64,000 nt of DNA from Aequorivita aquimaris. GTDB lineage: Bacteria > Bacteroidota > Bacteroidia > Flavobacteriales > Flavobacteriaceae. The stretch covers positions 248,001-312,000 of the forward strand of contig NZ_JRWG01000001.1 of assembly GCF_001573155.1 (NCBI RefSeq), in the 5' to 3' direction. Of the stretch, positions 16,668-26,270 are shown one piece after another (position 1 is the first letter of the stretch; the number at the start of each line of letters is the position of its first letter). The notes beneath the pieces are model-generated. The model was not told where the DNA came from. It saw only the letters and a list, made by a program, of their open reading frames with translations, and searched no databases. The position numbers and the translations under genes are program-made.

Positions 16668-17291
16668 ATGGCCATCGCAACAACTTCTCAAATACTAGAA
16701 ACTCTTGAAAATCTTGATCTAAAAGATCTTTTAGATAAGATGGAGGATTACGTTCGTGGAAGGTTTTATGATAAGACTGATCAAAATAAAAACGGTCTAC
16801 AATTCCAAGATTTCTGTCAAACTGTTTTAATGAAAGCGTGTGATGGAACTCGAAAATGGGATATGGGAAAGGGTTCATTTGAAAATTTTATATTCGGAAC
16901 CTTAAGAAGTGATCTGAATTATTTTTTCAAAAAAGGTAAGGTTAGACCGGATGATGACGACAATGAGGAAGATGATTCTGAATATTCGGAAGAAAGCTAT
17001 ATAACAGACGTTTATTATTCCGAGGATATAGAGCAAGGTGTTATCGATAAAAGCTTTGACAAAATTGATGACGACACTAATATTCAAAGGTGGATATCTT
17101 CACTGAAAGAGCAAGGTTCGGACAATTTGGAGATAGAAGTTTTCGAATGTTGGACTGCCGGTATTAAAACCCCCAAAGAGGTAGCGGAATATATGAGTCT
17201 ACCCATAAAAGAAATCAACAATATCTATAAAAGATTGAGAAGAAAAACAATTAAACTAGATACACAATGGATAAGCTTAAAAAAACAATAA
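16668..17291 (+). CDS. Divergent sigma-70-like protein
   Basis: 207 residues. FQDFCQTVLMKACDGTRKWD and FENFIFGTLRSDLNYFFKKG (about 45-90) resemble sigma region 2, a very acidic linker (DDDDNEEDDSEYSEES) follows, and the end has a region-4-like HTH: TPKEVAEYMSLPIKEINNIYKRLRRK, broken here by no gap longer than normal. It is shorter and more acidic than typical ECF factors. It heads a three-gene plus-strand operon and overlaps the next gene by 25 bases. As a DNA-binding protein next to a divergent promoter, it may drive its own operon and the CBASS operon. I am sure of the sigma-like HTH and less sure that it binds core polymerase. Confidence 0.68.
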   Translation: MAIATTSQILETLENLDLKDLLDKMEDYVRGRFYDKTDQNKNGLQFQDFCQTVLMKACDGTRKWDMGKGSFENFIFGTLRSDLNYFFKKGKVRPDDDDNEEDDSEYSEESYITDVYYSEDIEQGVIDKSFDKIDDDTNIQRWISSLKEQGSDNLEIEVFECWTAGIKTPKEVAEYMSLPIKEINNIYKRLRRKTIKLDTQWISLKKQ

Positions 17292-17674
17292 AAGATAGCA
17301 TCAGGAACTTTGAGCAGTCTTATCCTATTGAGGCTGTAAGAGAATCTCTTGCGGAAGCAGGTGTCGATTTAGATACCCGAAATGCTTATCAAGACAAATT
17401 TATCAAACAATTAAAATTTAAATTAAGGGCAAAAGCTAACCGTGAAAAACAGGAAGAATTATTACTTACTGCTACGCAATATTTTCAAGATGCGTTAAAC
17501 AAAGGCCTAGATAAACCAATTGCTTTTTTAAATAATTTAATTAATCAGAACAAGGTTAAATTTCAATACAGTAAACTGAAGGAAATCAATGAAGAAGGGA
17601 TAAAAGAGATAATCAAAGATCATAATTTGATCGAAATAATTGAAATGATTGAGAGTGAATCAGAAGGGAAGTAA
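17267..17674 (+). CDS. Helical protein of unknown function, between the sigma-like and ImmA/IrrE genes
   Basis: 135 residues, almost wholly helical by composition and rich in Lys, Glu and Asn. Phrases include LAEAGVDLDTRNAYQDKFIKQ, kept short here, KLRAKANREKQEELLL and DKPIAFLNNLINQNKVKF. No signal, membrane segment or known motif is visible. It overlaps the upstream sigma-like gene by 25 bases and the downstream protease gene by 26 bases, so all three proteins are probably made together in fixed ratio. The position between a sigma-like factor and an ImmA/IrrE protease suggests an anti-sigma or adaptor that the protease cleaves or senses; this is inference only. Confidence 0.72.
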   Translation: MDKLKKTIKDSIRNFEQSYPIEAVRESLAEAGVDLDTRNAYQDKFIKQLKFKLRAKANREKQEELLLTATQYFQDALNKGLDKPIAFLNNLINQNKVKFQYSKLKEINEEGIKEIIKDHNLIEIIEMIESESEGK

Positions 17675-18449
17675 TAAAGCCAAAGAAATCCTGGATTTAA
17701 TCGGTTGTGAGGATATAAGCGATATTTCAATGGAAGATTTAATGAGTGGTTTTGACATAATCTACAAGGAAGAAGACCTACATAATTCTGATGGCAAAAT
17801 TGTAAGAGGAAATTTCAGAACTTTAATAAAGGTCAATAAATCTCTTATAAGTGAGCAACGAAAAAGATTTGTGGCTGCTCACGAATTAGGTCACCATTTC
17901 TTACATAAAAAACTAGAGTTACATAACGATAATGCAAAGACCCTTAATTGGTTCAATATTGAAAAACAAGCTCAAAAAGGAGTCCAAGAGTATGAAGCAA
18001 ATGACTTTGCTAGTGAGCTATTAATGCCGGAAAACGCATTTCGAAAGTATATTATCAATAAACCCTTTAGTCCACAATTAATAAAAGATATTAGCACCAG
18101 ATTTAAAACAAGTATAACCTCTGTTATTTTCAGGCTTTTAACTCTAGATATTGTACCAGTTTTTGTGGTATTTATTTCTAATGGCAAAATTCACTATTGG
18201 CGAAAATCAAATGATTTAAAAGTTTGGATACCCGATATAACAAAACTTCCACCACCCGAAAACTCTGTAGCTATGGAGTATCTAGAAGCCGATTATGACT
18301 TTATATACAAGGGGGCTGAAAAAGCACAGTTAATAAGTAAATCCACTTGGTTCAAACTTAACTATCAGGAAGACGATATTGATTTTTATGAGTACTGTAT
18401 TCCTACAAAGCAGTATAAAACAATAATAAGCCTAATTTGGGAAGCATAG
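17649..18449 (+). CDS. ImmA/IrrE-family metallo-endopeptidase
   Basis: 266 residues from a TTG at 17649; GTG at 17655 is almost as good, and no ATG fits near the start. The zinc site is HELGH (His78, Glu79, His82) in RFVAAHELGHHFLHK, with the third ligand in EYEANDFASELLMPENAF (about 114-116). ImmA cleaves the repressor ImmR of ICEBs1, IrrE/PprI cleaves DdrO after DNA damage, and CapP cleaves the CBASS repressor CapH. The C-terminal 120 residues are a substrate- or signal-sensing part without a known motif. Being co-encoded with a sigma-like protein beside a CBASS operon, it is a good candidate for a damage-triggered switch. Confidence 0.88.
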   Translation: MRVNQKGSNKAKEILDLIGCEDISDISMEDLMSGFDIIYKEEDLHNSDGKIVRGNFRTLIKVNKSLISEQRKRFVAAHELGHHFLHKKLELHNDNAKTLNWFNIEKQAQKGVQEYEANDFASELLMPENAFRKYIINKPFSPQLIKDISTRFKTSITSVIFRLLTLDIVPVFVVFISNGKIHYWRKSNDLKVWIPDITKLPPPENSVAMEYLEADYDFIYKGAEKAQLISKSTWFKLNYQEDDIDFYEYCIPTKQYKTIISLIWEA

Positions 18450-18487
18450 TCACTAAGTTAAAATAAAATTTAAACTCCAACCCTCAC

Positions 18488-21400
18488 CTAAGCCGCTACC
18501 CATCCCTTCCCTTTCGAAGCCTGTAAAAAAACGTGATTATAAACCCGGTTACAAACATTAGAAAAATCTTTTCTATCATAGCTCTTAGGCAAGTCCGTAT
18601 CCAAAAGTTCCTCTATAGCACTTTTAACCCTCAACTGAGTTACCGTATCCTTATACCAGTCTTGAATGAGCACTGAAGGTTTTTTTTCTTTCAAGCGCTT
18701 TAATAGTTGCCTTGCGGCATTCTTGACATCCTGCTCCTCCTTCTTAGTCAACTTCTTTTTCTGAATTAGATCAAAAAGTTCCAATTCACTTTCGCTGAGC
18801 TCCATTCGAATAGCTCTTTCCTCTTCAGCCCTAAGATTCTCTGCAAAATTCATCAAGTCTTCAAAATAATCCTCAGTCATTCTACCGCCTGCATTGTATC
18901 GTTCAATAATGGCTTGAAATCGTTCCGCAAAAGGAATTCGAGTTACATTATCATCAAGCATTGCAACAAGCTTACTCTCCAAAAATGACTTTAAATCTGC
19001 GATTTCAATATTCTTATGCTTTGTCTTTGGAAACTCCTCTCTTAACTTTTCAAAATTGAGCGTCGATAAATTGAGTTCCTTTTTATAAGCTTTGATTTGA
19101 TACTTTGCACCTTCTTCATTTGAGGGATACAAACCTTTAGCATCTTCGCTTATTAATACACTTTGATCCAAAAGCTCGGAAATCCTATCCTCAGCTCTTT
19201 CAATATTGGCAAAGCCAATATGGGAATCTATAACGCCTCGCAAATAATGAATCACCTCAACAATAGCATATTTTGCGCGATATTTCAAAATGTCTGGTCG
19301 GCAGGCCTCATAAAGCCCAACAACCGTATTGTCATAAACATTGAACTCCTTTCTTAAATCATCATTGCCCAACAAAATATTTGCGAAGTCATCAAACAAT
19401 TCTAATTTAGAGAATGTCTCTCCGCTCTCAACAATGGTTCGCAAATTAATGCCTTGCGACAAACAAAAGCTTTCACATAGTGCTATAGTTTCATCTAACA
19501 ATACATAAAGCTGTGCGAAATCCTGTACAGGATCCTCTCCTTCTGGATTTTGGTCCCCATCTGCATCCTCTCCATTTCCGTAATCAACAAGTGCCCTTTT
19601 TATATTCCGAAATACGTTGTAATAATCCACTACCAACCCATTTCGCTTCTCTACTCCATCTATCGCTGGCGCTACTCGATTCGCTCGCGCGATGGTTTGC
19701 ATAAGCGTATGGTTCCGCATTGGTTTGTCCAAATAAAGTGTCGAAACAGTGGGTGCATCAAAGCCAGTTAGCCACATTGCGCACACAAAAACTAATTGTA
19801 ATGGATTATCTTCATTTTTAAAATTGTCTTCTACACTGTTTTGGTGCTCATCTAGTGAATTTAATTTGTCCCTATGAAACTGAATATTCAATCCTTTATC
19901 ATCAAAGACTTCATTCTCATTTGCATCTTCACTGATAACCACCGCCATTTCAAGCCTATTCAAGAAGTCGATTACCCTCCTTAGTTCCTGTTTCTTTTCA
20001 TTGGATAATGCATCCTTATGTTCTTTTCTAAGTCTTTTTAATTGTTCCTTGATATGCTTGTCAACTTTGTCATACATTCTGACAGCAGTAAACTTATCTA
20101 CACAAATTACCATCCCTTTCCCTAAATAACCTCTTCTCGGAAAATGATAGGCAATATCGTGAGCAATGGTTTCTAAACGGTCATCTCTTTTAATGACCTC
20201 CATCTCTTTAGAGAACTTATTTTCAAGTTTTTGTTGTTGTTGCTCATCCAGGTTTTCGTCCTCCAGTATTTCCGCTAAATCTTCGTCGAGATCGTCATTC
20301 ACTATATGCACTTCCGGTAGTCTCTTATCGTAGTATAGAGGTACCGTGGCTCCATCACTAATAGCCTGGGCAAAATTGTATTCGGAAACATATTCCCCAA
20401 ACCAAGCGTTTGTTTTTCGTTCTTTTCCCAATAAAGGTGTACCTGTAAAAGCGATAAATTGAGCATTAGGCAACCCTATTCGCATATTCTCCGCCAATGA
20501 AGCGTATTGAGTACGGTGAGCTTCATCTACAATAACTACTATATCATTCCTATCAGATATTAAGGGATATTCTTTTCCCTTGTCATATCTGAACTTATGG
20601 ATTAGAGTGAAAATATATTTCTTATTCGTTTTTAATACGTCACGTAATTCGGTGCTATTATTTGGCAAGGAAGTATCTGCTTCTTTACACGCTCCCATAT
20701 CAACAAAATTTCTGTAAATCTGAGTGTTTAGATCCTTGCGATCGGTAATAACCAAAAACGTGAAATTCCCTGTGAATTTCCGAAACACCTTACGGGTAAA
20801 GAAAACCATCGAATAAGATTTTCCACTTCCTTGTGTATGCCAGAAAACGCCTAATTTCCCATCCCGCTCTTCCCTTTCGGTAAAAGAATCTATCACCTTA
20901 TTCACCCCTAAAAATTGGTGGTTTTTAGCACAAATTTTATAGGCTGAATTAAAATACATTATAAAACTTTCTATGTAATCCAAAAGGTTTGAATGGGTAC
21001 ACAATCCGTTTACCGTGTATTTTAAACTTACACCGCTCTGAGCTATACTCTTCTTGTCTGGGCGCTCCTTCTCATCTTCTTTCCGTAACCATTCGCCAAA
21101 ATGCCCCCAAGGAGCTGTGTAAGATCCTAGCCGGGTTTCTTTTCCATTAGATAATATCGTGATCGCATTATACCAAAAAAGTTGTGGCAACTCTTTTTTA
21201 TAATTGGTAAGGTTATCTGAATAGGCATTTTTAATAGAAACATTATTGTTTTTAAGCTCTATAAGAACCAAAGGCAGACCGTTGATATATAGAATAACAT
21301 CTGGTCTTCTGTATCCTAACTCTCCTTTTATCCAAAGTTGCTGTACAGCCAAGAAATCGTTTTCTGAAGATTTGTTGAAATCGATTACTCTTAATGTGAC

Positions 21401-21748
21401 CTTCTCCTCTTTTCCCGTGGCATTATCGAAAGTTACTTGAATCCCGTTTCGTATGTAGTTGTAGATTTCAATATTCGCATTAATCAAACTCATCGCCCGT
21501 TTCCCGCTTGTGAGCACAGACAGAGCTTGTTGGATGCCTTCTTCCGGAATACCTTTATTAAGATAGCGTAAGCGGTCCAATAGTATATCCCTAAAAACCA
21601 CCTCACTTTTATCTGATCGATTGGACCTATCATTAAGATCTTCCGCATTGGCAGTATAGCAATTAAGCTGGCGCCAAGGCGAATCTTGATTTCCCAATGT
21701 TTGCATTACTGCAATTTCTATGTCATCTTCAGATAAAAAATTTCTCAT
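18488..21748 (-). CDS. hsdR: Type I restriction endonuclease, R (motor/nuclease) subunit
   Basis: 1086 residues. The nuclease domain shows PD at 149-150 (RRPDVILYI) and ELK at 164-166. The SF2 motor has Walker A QGSGKS (306-311), motif II DEAH (407-410) and later motifs such as VFVCAMWLTGFDAPT and QTIARANR. The C-terminal part is helical and contacts the methylase. It is the last gene of a minus-strand operon hsdM-hsdS-(PD-ExK)-hsdR, 28 bases after the inserted nuclease-like gene. Length and motifs are complete, so the enzyme should be active. Its ATP-dependent translocation and cleavage need the HsdM/HsdS complex at unmethylated sites. Confidence 0.95.
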   Translation of the reverse strand: MRNFLSEDDIEIAVMQTLGNQDSPWRQLNCYTANAEDLNDRSNRSDKSEVVFRDILLDRLRYLNKGIPEEGIQQALSVLTSGKRAMSLINANIEIYNYIRNGIQVTFDNATGKEEKVTLRVIDFNKSSENDFLAVQQLWIKGELGYRRPDVILYINGLPLVLIELKNNNVSIKNAYSDNLTNYKKELPQLFWYNAITILSNGKETRLGSYTAPWGHFGEWLRKEDEKERPDKKSIAQSGVSLKYTVNGLCTHSNLLDYIESFIMYFNSAYKICAKNHQFLGVNKVIDSFTEREERDGKLGVFWHTQGSGKSYSMVFFTRKVFRKFTGNFTFLVITDRKDLNTQIYRNFVDMGACKEADTSLPNNSTELRDVLKTNKKYIFTLIHKFRYDKGKEYPLISDRNDIVVIVDEAHRTQYASLAENMRIGLPNAQFIAFTGTPLLGKERKTNAWFGEYVSEYNFAQAISDGATVPLYYDKRLPEVHIVNDDLDEDLAEILEDENLDEQQQQKLENKFSKEMEVIKRDDRLETIAHDIAYHFPRRGYLGKGMVICVDKFTAVRMYDKVDKHIKEQLKRLRKEHKDALSNEKKQELRRVIDFLNRLEMAVVISEDANENEVFDDKGLNIQFHRDKLNSLDEHQNSVEDNFKNEDNPLQLVFVCAMWLTGFDAPTVSTLYLDKPMRNHTLMQTIARANRVAPAIDGVEKRNGLVVDYYNVFRNIKRALVDYGNGEDADGDQNPEGEDPVQDFAQLYVLLDETIALCESFCLSQGINLRTIVESGETFSKLELFDDFANILLGNDDLRKEFNVYDNTVVGLYEACRPDILKYRAKYAIVEVIHYLRGVIDSHIGFANIERAEDRISELLDQSVLISEDAKGLYPSNEEGAKYQIKAYKKELNLSTLNFEKLREEFPKTKHKNIEIADLKSFLESKLVAMLDDNVTRIPFAERFQAIIERYNAGGRMTEDYFEDLMNFAENLRAEEERAIRMELSESELELFDLIQKKKLTKKEEQDVKNAARQLLKRLKEKKPSVLIQDWYKDTVTQLRVKSAIEELLDTDLPKSYDRKDFSNVCNRVYNHVFLQASKGKGWVAA

Positions 21749-21776
21749 ACTAATCCACTCTAATATCCATTGTTTA

Positions 21777-22796
21777 TCAAATCATCTTCTCAACCTCTTC
21801 CCAAGTTTTTCCCTGTAGCTGTTCAGCTAATTCTTTTGAGCTTTCAGAAGGAAATTTCTGTGCGATATTTTTAAAGTATTTCTTACTCGAATATAACCCA
21901 CCATCAGAGTCCTTTCTAAAATTAACCTCAGCAGGGTTTTGTAATAAAAAAACCTGCATATTTCGATTCATAACCTCTTCCTTTCGTAGTAAATTGACTT
22001 TTTCCAAAGCCTCTGTAATAAGTTCCTTTTCATCAAAATTAAAGTTGTTCCATTCCACCACTGCATTTTCCCCACCTTCCTCGGCAATAACCAAAGCCTT
22101 TATTTCGTGAATATATTTTACATTTTTCTGCTTATACCCCCCAAAATACTTCCCGCGTCGGTGCTTATACTTACCACCCGTAGCTGGACACATATATACA
22201 TTATAATCGTGGACTTCATTAATTGTACTCGCACAGTTAACTACGTCAAGCATATACTTCCAAGTAGGCAAGTAATTATTCCGATCGAGGAAATCTCGAA
22301 ACTCATCCAAATATCGATTATAATTATCAGAATGCTCAGTGGTCTCTAAAGTTTCAACCAATTGCTCAAAAGTAATGGGTACAATATGAATGTCATACTT
22401 CTCATAAGCATCTGCAATTTGCATTTTAAAAATTTCTTCCGGCCTATCTTCTTCAAAGTTGGAAAGGAGAAATAGAATATTGTGATCTCTGTTTTTATGA
22501 AGACTTTTTAAATGTCTCTCTATTTGAGGATCGTGAAACCAATTGGTTCTTTTAGTTTCAAAAAATATCGCAAATGAAGGTTGCTCTATCACAATGTCTG
22601 GATAGCTATTACTCTTTTTTATCTGTTGTTCAAAGGATGGCGTAACTGCAAAATCCAATCCCGACAATACAGAAATCACCTCCTCAAAACTCTTGGGATT
22701 TTCCTCATATAGCATTTTCAACATTACACCACAATGATTGGAAAGAATGTTTTCCTTGGTATGATAATCATTGAACAATCGAATTTCTTTTGCCAT
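21777..22796 (-). CDS. PD-(D/E)XK nuclease-like protein embedded in the type I R-M operon
   Basis: 339 residues. A nuclease-like core is visible at about 60-110: PD at 66-67 (SYPDIVI) and E80-T-K82 (FFETKR), which gives a PD...ExK motif. The middle and C-terminal parts are unassigned; KYKHRRGKYFGGYKQKNV is strikingly basic. The stop of hsdS and this ATG share one base (22796), and 28 bases separate it from hsdR, so it belongs to the operon. It is not a usual Hsd subunit. It could be an extra endonuclease, an anti-restriction guard, or a nuclease using the same methylation context; I cannot decide from the sequence. Confidence 0.75.
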   Translation of the reverse strand: MAKEIRLFNDYHTKENILSNHCGVMLKMLYEENPKSFEEVISVLSGLDFAVTPSFEQQIKKSNSYPDIVIEQPSFAIFFETKRTNWFHDPQIERHLKSLHKNRDHNILFLLSNFEEDRPEEIFKMQIADAYEKYDIHIVPITFEQLVETLETTEHSDNYNRYLDEFRDFLDRNNYLPTWKYMLDVVNCASTINEVHDYNVYMCPATGGKYKHRRGKYFGGYKQKNVKYIHEIKALVIAEEGGENAVVEWNNFNFDEKELITEALEKVNLLRKEEVMNRNMQVFLLQNPAEVNFRKDSDGGLYSSKKYFKNIAQKFPSESSKELAEQLQGKTWEEVEKMI

Positions 22797-24061
22797 TAGG
22801 TATTTGCTTCTTGGTTTAACTTTTTACTTTCGGTATTAATTTGAAGTTTGCCACTGATTAAACGCGGAAGCAATAGATCTCTTGTTTTTCGAAGATTGTT
22901 GTTTTGCAAATTGAGTTGATCGATATTATTAAATAACGGCAATACAATTCTTTCAAAATCCTCTAACAATTCTCTTGCTGGAATTACAAAGGGCATATCT
23001 TTAATAATCTTTGAGTTCAACGCAATTCCTATGGAAGAAGTGTTTCCTAATTCAGCATAGGCGAAATTTTTAAGATACAAATAGGTGTATTCCTTATTGA
23101 CATAACCATAGTCTTTCGATTTATTAAAATGTGCTATAGCCTCATTGGTAACCATATCACACGCAGTTATAGCAACCTTTCCAACAGAAAGCTTAAAGCT
23201 TAAAATAACAGTATTCCTCTTTGCTTTTCTCATATTGAGTCTCGCAACACCTTCACTTGTAATTTCTTCATTAGTTGAATACACAAATAACGATGATTTA
23301 CTAAGATCACTAATGGAAACCCATTTAGTCCCTTGACCATTATTAGTAAACCATTTAGGTTGACTTCTAGGTGGTGTTTTACCTATATTTATATTGAAAA
23401 TACTTTTTGCTTTCTTCAAAAACCATCCTTCAGGAATCCCCTTAACAAACTTTGCTTTTTCATAACCAGGAAAACGCATTCTAACAAACCATTCTTTATA
23501 AAGCTGCTCTGCCATTTGTTCGTGAATGGATATGCGTTTGGTGTTATTTTCAATTAGTTTATCATAAGAATATAGAACTTCGGCAATGTCCTGCTGTATT
23601 TTAAGCTCTGGAATTGAAAAATTAATAGAGCGAAGTTTTTCAAGGCTTAAATTGTCCTGTGTAGCACCTTGCGAGATAGATTGCATTTGAATCTTATACG
23701 TTTCAAGACAGTATTTTATAAACCTTACATCTGCTTTCTCTTCATCTGGAATAAAACCAATTATACTATCTGGAAAACAGGCTTTTATTCCTAACACAGC
23801 TGTTTCAGCTATATTAGCTGCTATGGTGATACAAAGGGTTCCCTCGTTCCATAATTTACTTTGGGCAAGCCCTTTATCGTTATAAGTCTGGGAGTATTCT
23901 GTTAAATAGTATTCCGCTTTTCTAACATCACCAGTTTGAACAAATGGATAATTCCCGCCATACAAACTCTCATCATTCCTAGGTCGGTGTTTGGATTTTC
24001 CTCTCCCTATAAATCCAACATCATCTAACTTTTTAAATTGGTCATTATACCTCATAAGCAT
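22796..24061 (-). CDS. hsdS: Type I restriction-modification specificity subunit
   Basis: 421 residues with two target-recognition domains separated by helical spacers. The first half has GNYPFVQTGDVRKAEYY and SQGATQDNLSLEKLRSINF; the central helix includes ISIHEQMAEQLYKEWFVR; the second half has INIGKTPPRSQPKWF, TKWVSISDLS and the closing helix LRKTRDLLLPRLISGKL. The subunit recognises a split DNA sequence that cannot be predicted here. It overlaps hsdM by 17 bases. An alternative in-frame ATG lies two codons downstream (24055). Confidence 0.93.
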   Translation of the reverse strand: MLMRYNDQFKKLDDVGFIGRGKSKHRPRNDESLYGGNYPFVQTGDVRKAEYYLTEYSQTYNDKGLAQSKLWNEGTLCITIAANIAETAVLGIKACFPDSIIGFIPDEEKADVRFIKYCLETYKIQMQSISQGATQDNLSLEKLRSINFSIPELKIQQDIAEVLYSYDKLIENNTKRISIHEQMAEQLYKEWFVRMRFPGYEKAKFVKGIPEGWFLKKAKSIFNINIGKTPPRSQPKWFTNNGQGTKWVSISDLSKSSLFVYSTNEEITSEGVARLNMRKAKRNTVILSFKLSVGKVAITACDMVTNEAIAHFNKSKDYGYVNKEYTYLYLKNFAYAELGNTSSIGIALNSKIIKDMPFVIPARELLEDFERIVLPLFNNIDQLNLQNNNLRKTRDLLLPRLISGKLQINTESKKLNQEANT

Positions 24062-26270
24062 CAGTTAAATTATCCAGGTTTTTATTTATCGTACTTAACA
24101 ACTCTAAGGAAGTTACACTTTCCACATTGAGTTCAGTGTTCAGTCGAATCATTTCTTCAACAAACTCTTCCTCTGTCATCCCATCCTCTTCAATAACTAC
24201 TCCTACATAACGACCAGTATTAAGAGAGAAATCCTGTTCTTTAACTTCTTCATAATTCGCTACTTTACAAAGCCCAATTACATCTTCATATTTCCCCTCT
24301 GGAAAACGTTCTTGCAACCATTGGATTTGTTTGATAAAATAAATAGCAGACTTACCTTCCGTGTCTTCTGTAAAAACGGGTTCTGAATTTATACGCTCGT
24401 TCGTGTGCTCAATAAACCTTTCTAAGCTGGTAGTGAGGTTTCTAAAGTTTTCAATCTTTTTCCAGAGTTTTTCATCTTTCTCTTTAAAACCCTTATCTGC
24501 AATTTTATAATTTTTCTCTAAAGCTCGAAATGCCTTTTCAATTGCTTTTTTTACAGTGCGTTTTTCTTCTTCAAAATCTTTCAAAACTAACTCAACCTCG
24601 CTCTGCGCTTTGTTAGTTGACAATCCTTTTTCAAAATAAGTATTAAGAGCTGTAAATACCCTTTCGTATTGTTGAACAAAATGATTTTTAGGTAATCCTT
24701 CTGAAGTGAAAAAATCCAACAGTCCTTCAAATTCATCGTGAAGAGCTTCCTCCTTACTAAACTCCTTGCTTTCAAACCACTTCTTAAATGAACTAAAAAA
24801 TGTGTTATAAGAATCAATAACAGTTTGAAAACTGCTCAAGCAGTTTGGTAAAAGATCATTGACATTTTTCAAGTACAAATCAACAAGTTCAATAAATCTG
24901 TTTTCTTGGCCTTCATATAAGCGACTGATAACCCCTAAATTCCAGATTTGCTCTTGAGTAAATTCCCTATGTGCTCTGTCTACTTGCCGGTAAACATTGC
25001 GAGCATCGATAAAAAGGATTTTGATATTTTCTTTTTCAGTTTCGAAATCCAATACCTCCTTGGATTTGTCAAAAAACCACAATGAAGCTGGAAGTGTAAC
25101 AGTAGAAAACATATTAGATGACATTGTAACCATTTGGGAAATCAACCCCTTTTTAACCAAAGTCTCTCTAATATCTCTTTCCGAATGTCTGGCATCAGAA
25201 GCCGAATTTGCCATAACCAAAGCAGCTTTTCCGTTTGGCTTTAAAGAAGTAGCAAAAAGATTTATCCAGAGATAATTTCCGTTAGGCACAAAGTTTACGT
25301 CCCCATCCTTGGTTTTCTTTGCTTTAGCCGATTTGTTTTGTGGTATACCGTAAGTATTAAACCGCTTATCATCCTTAATTCGATCATAATTCACATCCTT
25401 AACATTAAAAGGAGGATTAGCCATTACGTAATCAAACTTTCCAAATGAGTCGTGGGCATCTTCATAGTAGGCATTGGCTTGCTTTATATCTCCGCGCAGG
25501 CCGTTTACCACAATATTCATTTTTGCTAACTTAACAGTCGCTAAGGTCTTTTCTGCGCCATAGACAAACAGGTTCTTCTCTGCTCCCATTGCTTGGCCGT
25601 TTTTTCTTCTATCCACGAAATTGGAACATTGAACAAACATTCCCCCAGAACCACAGGCAGGATCAAAAACAGTTCCTTCATAAGGCTCCAGAACCTCCAC
25701 CATATATTTTACTACTGAAGTAGGTGTGTAAAACTCACCACCTCCTTGACCTTCAGACATTGCAAATTTGCCTAAGAAAAACTCATAGATTTTTCCGAAT
25801 ATATCTCCAGATGCAGTAACGGGAATATCAGAAAAGTTTTTAAGCAGTGTCTTTAATAAGGAACTATCAATTCTAGAAAGAGCAAAATATTCATCTTGCG
25901 GAAGGACATCTTTAAGCTCTGGTTTATAACTTTCAATCTCATCCATTGCCTCTTTTATTGCTTTGGCAATGTCTTCTTCTTCAGGCAAGTTTAATAGATA
26001 GTTGTACCGTGCTTTTCTAGGAAGGTAAAAACCACACTTTTCTATTGCTATTTCGTGAACGGGCCGTTGCCGTCTACTATCCTCTTGAGCTTTTAGTTCT
26101 GCTTCTATTTCACTCTCAATAAGAGAGTATTTATTGTCTGCAAACTTTAAGAAAATCAGTCCTAGGAGAGGAGTATCTATCTCATTGAGTTTTAAATCTG
26201 AATCTGCACGCATTTTTGTTGCAGCACTCCATAAATTCTCATTCAGTTTTTTAAGCTCTTGATTTGTCAT
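24045..26270 (-). CDS. hsdM: Type I restriction-modification methyltransferase subunit with long C-terminal extension
   Basis: 741 residues, whereas HsdM is usually about 500-550. The N-terminal HsdM_N part (NLWSAATKMRADSDLKLNE) is followed by the adenine-N6 methyltransferase core with FDPACGSGG (202-210) and NPPF (285-288). From about 480 to 740 an added helical, charged region is present, with long coiled-coil-like stretches (KDFEEEKRTVKKAIEKAFRA, kept to 20). It is the first gene of the operon and provides both modification and the R-subunit platform. The extension may replace or modulate contacts with the unusual neighbour gene; that is inference. Confidence 0.94.
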   Translation of the reverse strand: MTNQELKKLNENLWSAATKMRADSDLKLNEIDTPLLGLIFLKFADNKYSLIESEIEAELKAQEDSRRQRPVHEIAIEKCGFYLPRKARYNYLLNLPEEEDIAKAIKEAMDEIESYKPELKDVLPQDEYFALSRIDSSLLKTLLKNFSDIPVTASGDIFGKIYEFFLGKFAMSEGQGGGEFYTPTSVVKYMVEVLEPYEGTVFDPACGSGGMFVQCSNFVDRRKNGQAMGAEKNLFVYGAEKTLATVKLAKMNIVVNGLRGDIKQANAYYEDAHDSFGKFDYVMANPPFNVKDVNYDRIKDDKRFNTYGIPQNKSAKAKKTKDGDVNFVPNGNYLWINLFATSLKPNGKAALVMANSASDARHSERDIRETLVKKGLISQMVTMSSNMFSTVTLPASLWFFDKSKEVLDFETEKENIKILFIDARNVYRQVDRAHREFTQEQIWNLGVISRLYEGQENRFIELVDLYLKNVNDLLPNCLSSFQTVIDSYNTFFSSFKKWFESKEFSKEEALHDEFEGLLDFFTSEGLPKNHFVQQYERVFTALNTYFEKGLSTNKAQSEVELVLKDFEEEKRTVKKAIEKAFRALEKNYKIADKGFKEKDEKLWKKIENFRNLTTSLERFIEHTNERINSEPVFTEDTEGKSAIYFIKQIQWLQERFPEGKYEDVIGLCKVANYEEVKEQDFSLNTGRYVGVVIEEDGMTEEEFVEEMIRLNTELNVESVTSLELLSTINKNLDNLTDAYEV

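Noticed and set aside
9529-26270. Complete integrative conjugative element spanning rteC to hsdM
   Set aside because: No integrase, mobilisation or tra genes and no flanking direct repeats are visible, so only a fragment or associated island can be claimed.
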